A stretch of 64,000 bases of DNA from NCBI RefSeq assembly GCF_000766795.1, contig NZ_JPDS01000001.1, positions 1,307,001 to 1,371,000 of the forward strand. Direction: 5' to 3'. The notes under the pieces were generated by a model. It did not search any database and was not told the DNA's origin. It saw only the letters and a list, made by a program, of their open reading frames with translations. A program made the position numbers and the translations under genes. Origin of the DNA: Polaribacter sp. Hel1_85. Its GTDB lineage: Bacteria > Bacteroidota > Bacteroidia > Flavobacteriales > Flavobacteriaceae. This document shows positions 28,120-36,320 of this stretch, one piece after another (position 1 is the stretch's first letter; each line of letters starts with the position of its first letter).

Positions 28120-29307
28120 TTAGTCTAATAATTCTGTAACTTGACCTGCACCAACTGTTCTACCACCTTCACGGATAGCAAAACGTAAACCTACGTTTAA
28201 TGCGATTGGCTGAATCAAATCAACTGTAATTGTTAAGTTATCACCTGGCATTACCATTTCAACACCTGAAGGTAAGTTAATAGTACCTGTTACATCCGTA
28301 GTTCTTACATAGAACTGAGGACGGTAGTTGTTATGAAAAGGAGTATGACGTCCACCTTCTTCTTTTTTAAGAACATAAACCTCTGCTTTAAACTTAGCAT
28401 GAGGAGTTACAGAACCTGGCTTACAGATTACCATACCTCTTTTAATATCTTCTTTTGCAATACCTCTTAATAAGATACCTGCATTATCACCAGCTTCACC
28501 TCTATCTAATATTTGACGGAACATTTCAATACCAGTAATAGTAGAAGTCATTTTTTCAGCTCCCATACCAATAATATCAACAACATCTCCAGTATTAGCA
28601 ATACCAGTCTCAATACGACCTGTTGCTACAGTACCACGTCCAGTAATAGAAAACACATCCTCAACTGGCATTAAGAAATCTTTATCAACCTCTCTTAATG
28701 GCTCTTCAATCCAAGAATCAACAGCTTCCATTAATTCTAAAACTGTATCTACCCATTTTTTCTCTCCATTCAATGCACCTAATGCAGAACCAGCAATTAC
28801 AGGCCCATTATCTCCATCATACTCATAGAAAGAAAGCAATTCTCTTACTTCCATATCTACTAACTCGATTAATTCTTCATCATCAACCATATCCACTTTA
28901 TTCATGAATACAACCATACGAGGAATACCAACCTGACGACCTAAAAGAATATGCTCTCTTGTTTGAGGCATTGGCCCATCTGTTGCAGCAACAACTAAAA
29001 TTGCACCGTCCATCTGAGCAGCACCTGTTACCATGTTCTTTACGTAATCCGCGTGACCTGGACAGTCAACGTGAGCGTAATGACGGTTTTGAGTTTGATA
29101 CTCTACGTGAGAAGTATTAATTGTAATACCTCTTTCTTTTTCCTCTGGTGCATTATCAATCTGATCGAATGATTTTGCTTCAGAAAATCCTGCATCAGCT
29201 AATACTTTAGTAATAGCAGCAGTTAAAGTTGTTTTACCGTGATCTACGTGCCCAATAGTACCTATGTTAAGGTGTGGTTTTGAACGATCGAAAGTTGCCT
29301 TTGCCAT
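28120..29307 (-). CDS. tuf: Elongation factor Tu
   Basis: 395-residue GTPase that delivers aminoacyl-tRNA to the ribosome. The G motifs are GHVDHGKT (G1), [14 protein letters not shown] (switch I), [12 protein letters not shown] (G3), MNKVDMVDD (G4) and SALGALNG (G5), followed by domains 2 and 3 with [18 protein letters not shown] and the C-terminal [14 protein letters not shown]. It is embedded in a tRNA cluster, which is usual in Bacteroidota. Whether a second tuf exists cannot be seen here. Confidence 0.99.
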   Translation of the reverse strand: MAKATFDRSKPHLNIGTIGHVDHGKTTLTAAITKVLADAGFSEAKSFDQIDNAPEEKERGITINTSHVEYQTQNRHYAHVDCPGHADYVKNMVTGAAQMDGAILVVAATDGPMPQTREHILLGRQVGIPRMVVFMNKVDMVDDEELIELVDMEVRELLSFYEYDGDNGPVIAGSALGALNGEKKWVDTVLELMEAVDSWIEEPLREVDKDFLMPVEDVFSITGRGTVATGRIETGIANTGDVVDIIGMGAEKMTSTITGIEMFRQILDRGEAGDNAGILLRGIAKEDIKRGMVICKPGSVTPHAKFKAEVYVLKKEEGGRHTPFHNNYRPQFYVRTTDVTGTINLPSGVEMVMPGDNLTITVDLIQPIALNVGLRFAIREGGRTVGAGQVTELLD

Positions 29308-29365
29308 GTTTATTAATTTTAATTCTTAATTTAAATATTTAGTGTCTAATAATACTTTTTAATTG

Positions 29366-29438
29366 AGCCAGCGATGAGATTTGAACTCACGACCTCATCC
29401 CTACCAAGGATGCGCTCTACCAACTGAGCTACACCGGC
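29366..29438 (-). tRNA. tRNA-Thr (anticodon GGT)
   Basis: 73 bases; acceptor GCCGGTG/CGCTGGC with two G-U pairs, anticodon loop TTGGTAG in the CATCC/GGATG stem, T-arm GTGAGTTCAAATCTCAT. Directly upstream of tuf on the same strand. Confidence 0.95.
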
Positions 29439-29453
29439 TTGTTGATAATTTTG

Positions 29454-29526
29454 AGCGAAAGACCGGGTTCGAACCGGCGACATTCAGCTTGGAAGGCTGA
29501 CGCTCTACCAACTGAGCTACTTTCGC
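29454..29526 (-). tRNA. tRNA-Gly (anticodon TCC)
   Basis: 73 bases; acceptor GCGAAAG/CTTTCGC, anticodon loop CTTCCAA in the TCAGC/GCTGA stem, T-arm GCCGGTTCGAACCCGGT. It is 15 bases ahead of tRNA-Thr(GGT) in the same transcript. Confidence 0.96.
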
Positions 29527-29539
29527 AATATGTAAATTG

Positions 29540-29621
29540 TGGGGAGAGCAGGATTCGAACCTGCGAAGACGTAGTCAACGGAGTTACAGTCCGTCCTCGT
29601 TGGCCGCTTGAGTATCTCCCC
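29540..29621 (-). tRNA. tRNA-Tyr (anticodon GTA)
   Basis: 82-base class II tRNA; acceptor GGGGAGA/TCTCCCC, anticodon loop CTGTAAC in the ACGGA/TCCGT stem, long variable arm, T-arm GCAGGTTCGAATCCTGC. GUN anticodon, hence a substrate for the tgt product encoded in the same window. Confidence 0.96.
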
Positions 29622-29646
29622 TTTAATTTACTATTTTAATGAACTT

Positions 29647-29666
29647 AAAATTGCTTGCGCAATTTT
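29647..29666 (-). other. Hairpin between tRNA-Thr(TGT) and tRNA-Tyr
   Basis: 8-bp stem AAAATTGC / GCAATTTT with a four-base loop in the spacer of the tRNA cluster; probably a processing structure. Confidence 0.45.
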
Positions 29667-29677
29667 TGTTGTTTTTG

Positions 29678-29751
29678 AGCCGATGGAGGGACTCGAACCC
29701 ACGACCTGCTGATTACAAATCAGCTGCTCTAGCCAGCTGAGCTACATCGGC
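29678..29751 (-). tRNA. tRNA-Thr (anticodon TGT)
   Basis: 74 bases; acceptor GCCGATG/CATCGGC, anticodon loop TTTGTAA in the GCTGA/TCAGC stem, T-arm GTGGGTTCGAGTCCCTC. First tRNA of the cluster that leads into tuf and the RNA polymerase operon. Confidence 0.96.
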
Positions 29752-29791
29752 TTTTGTTGCAAAAAAACAACCCGCTATTTCTAACGGATTG

Positions 29792-29799
29792 CAAATGTA
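29792..29799 (-). promoter_or_regulatory. -7 promoter box for the tRNA-tuf-rpo operon (TACATTTG)
   Basis: TAnnTTTG match 40 bases ahead of the first tRNA. It is the only good box in this gap, so it may drive the whole tRNA-tuf-secE-nusG segment. Confidence 0.5.
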
Positions 29800-29858
29800 T
29801 AAAGTTTTTTTAGATTCTAAAACATTTTATAATTATTTTTTTGTTTTTTTTTCAATAT

Positions 29859-30167
29859 TTATGAAATTATTGAATCTCTATACTTTTCTTTAGATCTTTT
29901 TAGTTGTCTTTTTAGGTTATCTACTGCAGAATTCACTCCTTCTTCAAAGGTTTTAGTTTCTCTTTTTATTATTAATTCACTTCCCGGAATATTAATTTTA
30001 ATTTCAGTTAACTTGTTTTCTTTATCACTTATATTAAGAACTTTTAAAAAAACTTCTGCATCTACTATTTTATCATGATATTTAACTAGTGTTAAAACTT
30101 TTTCATCTACAAATTTTATAAGTTCTTTATCTGCATTAAAATTTACTGACTGGGTGAATACTTTCAT
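29859..30167 (-). CDS. hpf: Ribosome hibernation promoting factor, short form
   Basis: 102-residue HPF/RaiA-family protein that binds the 30S decoding region and silences ribosomes in stationary phase. The pattern is MKVFTQSVNFNADKELIKFV, an acidic and basic beta sheet, and a final basic helix (NSAVDNLKRQLKRSKEKYRD). The length is that of the short form, lacking the dimerisation tail of long HPF. It starts three bases after the xerC-like gene stops and is the end of the rpsU-xerC-hpf unit. Confidence 0.9.
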   Translation of the reverse strand: MKVFTQSVNFNADKELIKFVDEKVLTLVKYHDKIVDAEVFLKVLNISDKENKLTEIKINIPGSELIIKRETKTFEEGVNSAVDNLKRQLKRSKEKYRDSIIS

Positions 30168-30170
30168 ACT

Positions 30171-31058
30171 TTATCCTTTTTTATTGCTCCTAGGGTGAGA
30201 CTGGTTATATACTTTTTTTATTACATCAAGACTATTTTGAGTATAGACTTGTGTTGAAGCTAAAGAAGAATGCCCTAGCAACTCTTTAACTGAATTTAGA
30301 TCTGCCCCTTCATTTAATAAGTGTGTTGCAAATGAATGCCTTAATATATGTGGGCTTTTTTTCTCTTTTGATGAGACCCTACTAAAGTAGGAATTAATAA
30401 TTCTGTAAACAAGAGTTTCGTATATTTTATTTCCTTTCTCTGTAATAAAAAGCTCTTCTAAACCTATTGAAAATTCTTTTTTTAACTCTAAATATCTTTT
30501 TAAAGTTTGAATTACAGAACTTAACAGAGGAACAAATCTCTCTTTATTTCTTTTACCTAATACCTTAATTGTTTTATCTGAAAAGCTAATATCTCTTTCT
30601 TTAATATTAATAAGTTCTGCCCTTCTAATACCTGTTGAGTAAAATAGCTCTACAATTAACCTATTTCTTATGGATGTAAAATCATTATCAATTTCTATTT
30701 GATTAATTACAGCATCTATTTCTTTAAACGAAAATGGCACTTGTACTCTTTTCTCTACTTTTAAAGCTTTGTGTTTAGAAAGTGGATTATTATCTATTTG
30801 ATTCGTTTTCTGTAAAAACTTATAAAAAGATTTTAATGAACTTACTTTTCTATTAATAGTTCTATTAGATATTTTACTATTCACCAAAACAACAATCCAA
30901 CTTCTAATTTGTGGATAATGAACTTCTAATATGTTTTCCTGATCATACTCTAAAACTAAGAAATCTCTAAATGAAATTAAATCGTTTTTATACGCAGTAA
31001 CTGTATGTACAGAATATTTTTTTTCTAAAGACAAATAATCTAAAAAAGCATTAATCAA
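30171..31058 (-). CDS. xerC: Tyrosine recombinase, XerC/XerD type
   Basis: 295-residue site-specific recombinase that resolves chromosome dimers at dif with a partner Xer protein. The N-terminal SAM-like DNA-binding domain is followed by the catalytic domain with Arg near 145 (YSTGIRRAELINI), HILRHSFATHLLNEGADLNS (His-x-x-Arg) and LLGHSSLASTQVYTQ, giving the second His and the nucleophilic Tyr near 270. Housekeeping context between rpsU and hpf argues against a mobile integrase. The choice of xerC over xerD rests on this flavobacterial synteny. Confidence 0.85.
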   Translation of the reverse strand: MINAFLDYLSLEKKYSVHTVTAYKNDLISFRDFLVLEYDQENILEVHYPQIRSWIVVLVNSKISNRTINRKVSSLKSFYKFLQKTNQIDNNPLSKHKALKVEKRVQVPFSFKEIDAVINQIEIDNDFTSIRNRLIVELFYSTGIRRAELINIKERDISFSDKTIKVLGKRNKERFVPLLSSVIQTLKRYLELKKEFSIGLEELFITEKGNKIYETLVYRIINSYFSRVSSKEKKSPHILRHSFATHLLNEGADLNSVKELLGHSSLASTQVYTQNSLDVIKKVYNQSHPRSNKKG

Positions 31059-31101
31059 ATTTCAAATATTTTATAAGTAAATCTACAAAAAAATGCATAA
31101 A

Positions 31102-31133
31102 AAAACTCGTATTGAAAATTCAATACGAGTTTT
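31102..31133 (-). terminator. Hairpin between rpsU and xerC
   Basis: Inverted repeat CTCGTATTGAA / TTCAATACGAG, preceded on the plus strand by an A-run, so minus-strand transcripts meet a stem followed by T residues. It would uncouple the highly expressed rpsU from the genes behind it. Confidence 0.75.
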
Positions 31134-31156
31134 ATATTTAGAATAATAAGTTATTT

Positions 31157-31354
31157 CTAACCTACTTCTTCTTGTGTTCTTAGTCTCTGAACATAAGAAG
31201 CTTTAATTCTTTGCGCTCTGTTTGCTACTGAAGGTTTTGTAAAGTTCTTTCTAGCACGCAAGTTTTTCATCGTTTTAGTACGATCAAATTTTCTTTTGTA
31301 ACGTTTTAAAGCTCTATCTATATTCTCTCCTTCTTTAATTGGTATAATTAACAT
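31157..31354 (-). CDS. rpsU: 30S ribosomal protein S21
   Basis: 65-residue basic protein of the small subunit beginning MLIIPIKEGENIDRALKRYK, with the conserved KFDRTKTMKNLRARKNFTKP helix. In Bacteroidota, S21 with S18 and S6 has been reported to help occlude the anti-Shine-Dalgarno end of 16S rRNA, which fits the general lack of SD sequences here. It has a well-placed promoter box at 31428-31435 and a terminator-like hairpin behind it. An SD-like 'GGGAGG' (plus-strand cctccc, 31367-31372) lies about 13 bases before its start, unusual for this genome. Confidence 0.96.
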   Translation of the reverse strand: MLIIPIKEGENIDRALKRYKRKFDRTKTMKNLRARKNFTKPSVANRAQRIKASYVQRLRTQEEVG

Positions 31355-31366
31355 AAGTTGGCACCT

Positions 31367-31372
31367 CCCTTC
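31367..31372 (-). promoter_or_regulatory. SD-like GGGAGG ahead of rpsU
   Basis: The minus strand reads AGGGAGGTGCC shortly before the rpsU ATG. Such a purine-rich, strongly anti-SD-complementary stretch is rare in this window. Confidence 0.55.
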
Positions 31373-31427
31373 ATAGTATCTTTATATTTTGAATAGTATT
31401 TAAACTATTGATTTATTTTTTGGACTG

Positions 31428-31435
31428 CAAAGATA
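31428..31435 (-). promoter_or_regulatory. Promoter for rpsU (TATCTTTG with upstream TTG)
   Basis: Exact TAnnTTTG match on the minus strand with a TTG 19 bases further upstream, both inside the Bacteroidota spacing range. About 73 bases before the rpsU ATG. Confidence 0.65.
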
Positions 31436-31490
31436 ATTACAAATTATGAATTGACAATTAGTAATTACAAAATATTTTAAATAAGCAGTT

Positions 31491-31603
31491 TGCGTTAGCG
31501 ATTGAACCTTTCGACTTCGCTCAAGACAGGTTAATTGTTTGAGCTCTTTTGTTTTGATAAAAACAAAAAGCGAGTAGTGAAAGCGAGACCTTTAGGCAAC
31601 GCC
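31491..31603. repeat. Dispersed structured intergenic repeat, copy 2 with inserted module
   Basis: Same order of blocks as 2814-2899: GCGTT, ATTGAAC, GTTTGAGCTC, a CTTTTG/CAAAAAG stem, GCGAGTAGTGAAAGC and AACGCC. Between ATTGAAC and GTTTGAGCTC it carries an extra module reading CTTTCGACTTCGCTCAAGAC then AGGTTAATT, absent from copy 1. As with copy 1, it lies directly behind the stop of a minus-strand gene. Confidence 0.75.
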
Positions 31604-31654
31604 ATAAAGTTAACAATTAGCAAAACTAAAAAATTAAACTTTTATAAAATTATT

Positions 31655-32821
31655 CTATGTAGCTGGTTTGTAAACTTTATGATCAATTACCATTTTTGCG
31701 ATAATTTCTTTTAAAATTTCTGAAGTTCCTCCTCCTATTGGTCCTAATCTACTATCTCTTAACAAGCGTGCCATAGGATAATCTTCCATATAACCATAAC
31801 CTCCTAACATTTGTAATGCGTCATAAATAACCTCATCTGCCATTTTTGTAGAAAGCAACTTAGACATACTTGCCTCTTTTACAACATACTGACCATCATT
31901 TAAACGTTTTGTTATTGAGTAATTGTATTCTTTACACATATCTACCCTACTTGCCATTTCTGCAATTTTGTGTCTTAAGACTTGAAATCTATCTAAAGAT
32001 TTACCAAAAGCAACACGTTCTTGCATATAATTTAACGCATAATTCATAGCAAATTCTGCTCTTGCATGTGCATTAACTCCCATTATTAAACGCTCTAAAG
32101 CAAAATGCTGCATTATATAAGGAAATCCTTTTCCTTCTTCACCCATTAAATTTGTTGCTGGAATTTCTACATTATCGAAAGCAATTTCTCCTGTGTCTGA
32201 AGCTTTCCAACCTAATTTATTTAATTTGGTTGCAGAAAGACCTTTTGATTTTCTATCCACCACAAAAATACTGATTCCTTTATATTTATCTGAAGGATCT
32301 GTTTTTGCTGCAACAACTAAATAATCTGAATCTACACCATTTGTAATAAATGTTTTTGATCCGTTTAAAATATATTTATCGCCTTTTTTAACAGCTGTAG
32401 AACGCATACCTGCAACATCACTCCCTCCAAAAGGTTCTGTGATACACAAACAACCAATCATATCTCCTTCTACACTTGGTACTAAATATTTATTTTTAAT
32501 AAAATCATCACCTTCTTTATTAAGGTGTGTCATTGCTAAATACTCATGTGCCCACATTGCAGCTGCAAATCCACCAGAATTAATTTTTTGCAATTCCTCT
32601 AAAAAGATAACTGTATAAAATAAATCTAAGTTTAAACCTCCAAATTCTTCTGGAGTATTTAAGCCAAAGTAACCCATTTCTCCAAATTTCTTCCATATAA
32701 AACGTTCTATATTTCCATCTTTCTCCCATTTATCAATATGAGGAACTACTTCTTTTTGCAAAAATTCTTTGAAACTAGCACGAAAAGCTTCATGCTCTTC
32801 TGTAAAATACATACTGTTCAT
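31655..32821 (-). CDS. Acyl-CoA dehydrogenase
   Basis: 388-residue FAD enzyme that introduces the alpha-beta double bond in acyl-CoA. Landmarks are CITEPFGGSDVAGMRSTAVK, the flavin loop YILNGSKTFITNGVDSDYLV, AFGKSLDRFQVLRHKIAEMA, and ALQMLGGYGYMEDYPMARLL followed by IGGGTSEILKEIIA near the C-terminus, with the Glu of GTSE at the usual short/medium-chain position. The substrate chain length is not clear; fatty-acid or amino-acid breakdown both fit. A TATATTTG box at 32854-32861, inside the upstream gene, may be its own promoter. Confidence 0.95.
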   Translation of the reverse strand: MNSMYFTEEHEAFRASFKEFLQKEVVPHIDKWEKDGNIERFIWKKFGEMGYFGLNTPEEFGGLNLDLFYTVIFLEELQKINSGGFAAAMWAHEYLAMTHLNKEGDDFIKNKYLVPSVEGDMIGCLCITEPFGGSDVAGMRSTAVKKGDKYILNGSKTFITNGVDSDYLVVAAKTDPSDKYKGISIFVVDRKSKGLSATKLNKLGWKASDTGEIAFDNVEIPATNLMGEEGKGFPYIMQHFALERLIMGVNAHARAEFAMNYALNYMQERVAFGKSLDRFQVLRHKIAEMASRVDMCKEYNYSITKRLNDGQYVVKEASMSKLLSTKMADEVIYDALQMLGGYGYMEDYPMARLLRDSRLGPIGGGTSEILKEIIAKMVIDHKVYKPAT

Positions 32822-32841
32822 TACGATAGAGAATTTGTTAA

Positions 32842-33735
32842 TTATTCAGCGACCAAATATAAGACTATTCTATCATATTTATCCAAAGGAAAATCCTTGA
32901 TATTTTTTAATTCTGAAATATTTTGAAGTTCAGCAACTTCATCTCTATATTCGAATATCTTTTTACATAAATTATAATCTATATATGGATTTTTCAAAAG
33001 CCCTTTAAATGTTACTGTATTTACATTTGTCTTTTTGATAATTGGTTTTTCATAAATTTTAAATATTGCAATTATCTTTTCTGTAACTTCATTTTCTAAT
33101 CCCCAAACTTCATTTAGTTGACTTTCAAATGAAAAACCCTGTAATTTTGAGCGGTATTTTATAATTCGTTCTGAAAACGCAGCTCCAATTCCGCTAATCG
33201 TTTTAAAATCTTCTGCAGTAGCCTTGTTGAGATCTGTGGTTGATACTTTCTTCTTTATATAAAACTTCTCAACTGAGCTTGAAGAAACATTATATTTTGG
33301 CTTTTGCTTACTTGATTTTACAACCCAGTCTGGGAATTTAAAATAAGGTGAAATTTGATTCAACAAAGAGTCTGAAACTTGAGTTACTTTTTGAAACTCA
33401 CTTTTAGAATTTATAAATTTGTTTGTTTTTCTGAAAGCTAAGAGTCTATCAATCTCTTTTAGAGACATTCCTAATTGTTCTCCTTTATAATCTGTTATAT
33501 AATTAGGATTGAAAGGATAAATTTTTGGTTTTCTATTTTCTATTTCAATTGCTTGTAAACTATCTATTTGTTGATGAAATGCTATAACTTTTGTAGTATC
33601 TAAATCTACTTTTTCATCAGAAGAAAAATCACCAAAAACAATTATGGTTTGTAAAATGATGATTAAAAATACTAAAAAGAAAATCCCATTTCTTTGGCTT
33701 TTGTTATACCAGAAATGGGATTTAAACATTTTCAT
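32842..33735 (-). CDS. ComEA-like helix-hairpin-helix protein
   Basis: 297 residues with one N-terminal membrane anchor (GIFFLVFLIIILQTIIVFG) and three helix-hairpin-helix units: YKGEQLGMSLKEIDRLLAFR, TTDLNKATAEDFKTISGIGA and the C-terminal FKGLLKNPYIDYNLCKKIFE. HhH domains bind DNA without sequence preference, and ComEA proteins use this in DNA uptake, but flavobacterial proteins of this shape have no proven role that I know of. It starts ten bases after the symporter gene and is probably cotranscribed with it. Confidence 0.8.
   Translation of the reverse strand: MKMFKSHFWYNKSQRNGIFFLVFLIIILQTIIVFGDFSSDEKVDLDTTKVIAFHQQIDSLQAIEIENRKPKIYPFNPNYITDYKGEQLGMSLKEIDRLLAFRKTNKFINSKSEFQKVTQVSDSLLNQISPYFKFPDWVVKSSKQKPKYNVSSSSVEKFYIKKKVSTTDLNKATAEDFKTISGIGAAFSERIIKYRSKLQGFSFESQLNEVWGLENEVTEKIIAIFKIYEKPIIKKTNVNTVTFKGLLKNPYIDYNLCKKIFEYRDEVAELQNISELKNIKDFPLDKYDRIVLYLVAE
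32854..32861 (-). promoter_or_regulatory. -7 promoter box for acyl-CoA dehydrogenase (TATATTTG)
   Basis: TAnnTTTG match 32 bases before the ATG, inside the last codons of the upstream gene. Confidence 0.4.
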
Positions 33736-33745
33736 ATAGAATTTC

Positions 33746-35332
33746 TTATTCGCTTTTTGATTTTATAGCACTCATATATTTATTTAATTCTTCTTTTACC
33801 TTAGGTGCAAGAATTATTAAACCAATCATATTAGGAACCATCATTGCAAACACCATTGCATCTGAGAAACCAATAACAGAACCCAAACTCGCTGCTGCTC
33901 CAATAACCACAAACACACAGAAAATTACTTTATATGTATATTCCATTTTTTTAGATCTACCAAATAAATAAACCCAACCTTGAAAACCATAATAAGACCA
34001 AGAAATCATAGAACTAAATGCAAATAATACAACTGCAACAGTTAATACATAAGGAAACCATGAAATTGCAGATTCAAATGCACCAGAAGTTAACAAAATT
34101 GCTTGCGCATCATTTAAGGATGCATTTTCTGCAGCTACATTTCCTGTAATAATTAATACTAAAGCAGTCATTGTACAAACTACAACTGTATCAATAAATG
34201 GCTCTAATAAAGCAACCATACCTTCACTTGCTGCATATTTTGTTTTTACAGCTGAATGTGCAATAGATGCAGAACCAATACCTGCTTCATTTGAGAAAGC
34301 AGCTCTTCTAAATCCTTGCACTAAAACCCCTACAGCTCCACCAGCTATTCCTTCTGGACTGAATGCTCCATTAAATATTTGAGCGAAAGCATCTCCTATC
34401 ATATTGTAATTTGCAAAAATTACAAATAATGAAGCTGCTACATAAATTGCCACCATAAAAGGAACAATTTTATCAGTTACTTTTGCTATTTTTTTAATTC
34501 CTCCAATAATAACAATACCTACTAGAATAGCCATTACTAAACCAAACAACCATCCTTTACCATGGATAAATGATTCTGAACCACCAGTTATATTTTCTAC
34601 TAATTGAAATGCTTGGTTTACTTGAAACATGTTTCCTCCTCCAAAAGAACCTCCAATTACAAAAATTGCAAATAGCGCTGCTAAAATTTTACCTAATGTT
34701 TTATTTTTTAATCCTTTTGTTAAATAATACATAGGACCTCCATATACAGTTCCATCGTCTTCGATATCTCTATATTTTACACCTAGAGTACATTCTACAA
34801 ATTTTGAAGCCATTCCTAAAAACCCTGCAACAATCATCCAAAATGTAGCACCAGCTCCACCAATAGAAACTGCAATAGCAACTCCTGCAATATTTCCTAG
34901 ACCAACTGTTGCAGATAATGCAGCAGTTAATGCTTGAAAGTGTGAAACCTCTCCTTCATGCCCTTCTATTCTTATTGTATCTGGATTATCATCTTCATCA
35001 GTAAATTTAGACTTTGCAATCTCTACATTATGATCTACCCGACCTTCTAAATCATCATATTTACCTCTAACAATGTTTATAGAAGTAAAAAAACCTTTAA
35101 AATTTATAAAATTGAAATAAAAAGTAAAATACAATGCTCCTAAAATTAAAGGAAATAAAACCCAATAAATACTAACTGTATCTGTAAAAGGTATTTGGTA
35201 AAAAATAATTTCTACAAACCATCCTGTTGCATTTCCAAAAGCTTCATCAATTTTTTGATCTAGCCCTTTTTCTTGTGCAAATGTGAAAAATGGCACTGCT
35301 AAAAACAGCAATGAAAGAAGTTTTTTATTCAT
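33746..35332 (-). CDS. Alanine/glycine:cation symporter (AGCS family)
   Basis: 528-residue inner-membrane carrier taking up alanine or glycine with sodium or protons. A cleavable-looking N-terminus (LLSLLFLAVPFFTFAQ) precedes about eleven membrane segments. Family signatures are ALTAALSATVGLGNIAGVAI, GGPMYYLTKGLKNK and FRRAAFSNEAGIGSASIAHS. An insert of about 30 acidic residues (KSKFTDEDDNPDTIRIEGHE) near residue 110 is typical of the Bacteroidota branch. It is followed by the HhH gene at ten bases. Confidence 0.93.
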   Translation of the reverse strand: MNKKLLSLLFLAVPFFTFAQEKGLDQKIDEAFGNATGWFVEIIFYQIPFTDTVSIYWVLFPLILGALYFTFYFNFINFKGFFTSINIVRGKYDDLEGRVDHNVEIAKSKFTDEDDNPDTIRIEGHEGEVSHFQALTAALSATVGLGNIAGVAIAVSIGGAGATFWMIVAGFLGMASKFVECTLGVKYRDIEDDGTVYGGPMYYLTKGLKNKTLGKILAALFAIFVIGGSFGGGNMFQVNQAFQLVENITGGSESFIHGKGWLFGLVMAILVGIVIIGGIKKIAKVTDKIVPFMVAIYVAASLFVIFANYNMIGDAFAQIFNGAFSPEGIAGGAVGVLVQGFRRAAFSNEAGIGSASIAHSAVKTKYAASEGMVALLEPFIDTVVVCTMTALVLIITGNVAAENASLNDAQAILLTSGAFESAISWFPYVLTVAVVLFAFSSMISWSYYGFQGWVYLFGRSKKMEYTYKVIFCVFVVIGAAASLGSVIGFSDAMVFAMMVPNMIGLIILAPKVKEELNKYMSAIKSKSE

Positions 35333-35419
35333 AATTTATTTTGATTAGTTTTTTAAAAGTAATTCGCAATATCATAAAAAATTGCTCTTTTAACAACTTT
35401 TGAGCGTTAAAAGTGATTT

Positions 35420-36319
35420 TTACCTTATGATATCTTTAAATCTTTGCAAATCTTCTTTGAAGGATTTTGGATAAAACTCTAAAATGGTATTAGTCTTTGA
35501 TAAATCGAATCCAGTTTTTGCAGGTCTTGGTGCTGTTTGGTTTAATGTTGATGTAGAAATTGGTTTTATCAAGCTTTTATCTAAGTGAAATACATCTGCA
35601 ATTTCTTGGGCAATTTCAAAAACACTAAGCAGTTCATTGGAAGAAATATTAAAAATTCCTGTTGCTTTTTTATCCATAGAAATTTTACAAGCCAAAGCTA
35701 AATCTTCTACATATGTTGGTGTTCTATATTGATCGTCAACAATTGTAATTTCATTACCTTTTTCTAACATACTTTTTACCCAAAGTACAATGTTACTTCT
35801 ACTCATATCATACACTTTACCAAAAACTAAAATAGTTCTTAAAATAGTGTAGTTTATATTCGAATTGATTAAAATTTCTTCTGATTTTAGTTTTGATAAT
35901 CCATAATAACTTAATGGATTTGGTGTATCTGTTTCTTTGTAATTTCCTTTTATTCCATCAAATATAAAATCTGTAGAAATATGAATTAAATGTGTATTTA
36001 TTTTTTGAGAAACTTCTACTAACCATTTTACAACAGTTACATTTAATAAGTCACATGCTTGTTTATCAACTTCACAATCATCAACCTGTGTCATTGCTGC
36101 TGTATTGATTATAAAGTTTGGCTTAATTTTTAAAATGGTTTCTTTAAGATCTTCTTCATTAGTAATATCAATAGAAACATAAGAAAAGTCATTTCTTCCA
36201 CTTCTATTTCCCCCCCTAGAAAACCCAAAAACTTGATATTTCTCTTTTTCTTGAAGCAACAAATTCAACAAAGATTGACCTAGCAAACCATTACTACCAG
36301 TTATAACAACTTTTATCAT
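35420..36319 (-). CDS. RmlD-like dTDP-4-dehydrorhamnose reductase / NAD-dependent epimerase family
   Basis: 299-residue short-chain dehydrogenase. The Rossmann motif is GSNGLLGQSL, followed by INTAAMTQVDDCEVDKQACD, HISTDFIFDGIKGNY and the catalytic YGLSKLKSEE (Tyr-x-x-x-Lys), with RTILVFGKVYDMSRSN. This order is that of RmlD (last step of dTDP-L-rhamnose synthesis), but no other rml gene is adjacent and many flavobacterial copies near ion channels are only generically annotated, so no symbol is given. It starts one base after the channel gene. Confidence 0.82.
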   Translation of the reverse strand: MIKVVITGSNGLLGQSLLNLLLQEKEKYQVFGFSRGGNRSGRNDFSYVSIDITNEEDLKETILKIKPNFIINTAAMTQVDDCEVDKQACDLLNVTVVKWLVEVSQKINTHLIHISTDFIFDGIKGNYKETDTPNPLSYYGLSKLKSEEILINSNINYTILRTILVFGKVYDMSRSNIVLWVKSMLEKGNEITIVDDQYRTPTYVEDLALACKISMDKKATGIFNISSNELLSVFEIAQEIADVFHLDKSLIKPISTSTLNQTAPRPAKTGFDLSKTNTILEFYPKSFKEDLQRFKDIIR

Positions 36320-36320
36320 T

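Noticed and set aside
29439..29639. 66-codon plus-strand frame over the tRNA cluster
   Set aside because: It translates the complement of tRNA-Gly and tRNA-Tyr, typical of spurious annotations.
30171..31058. Tyrosine recombinase as the integrase of a mobile island
   Set aside because: Its neighbours are rpsU and hpf, a housekeeping order; there is no attachment-site duplication at the nearby tRNAs and no phage or conjugation genes.
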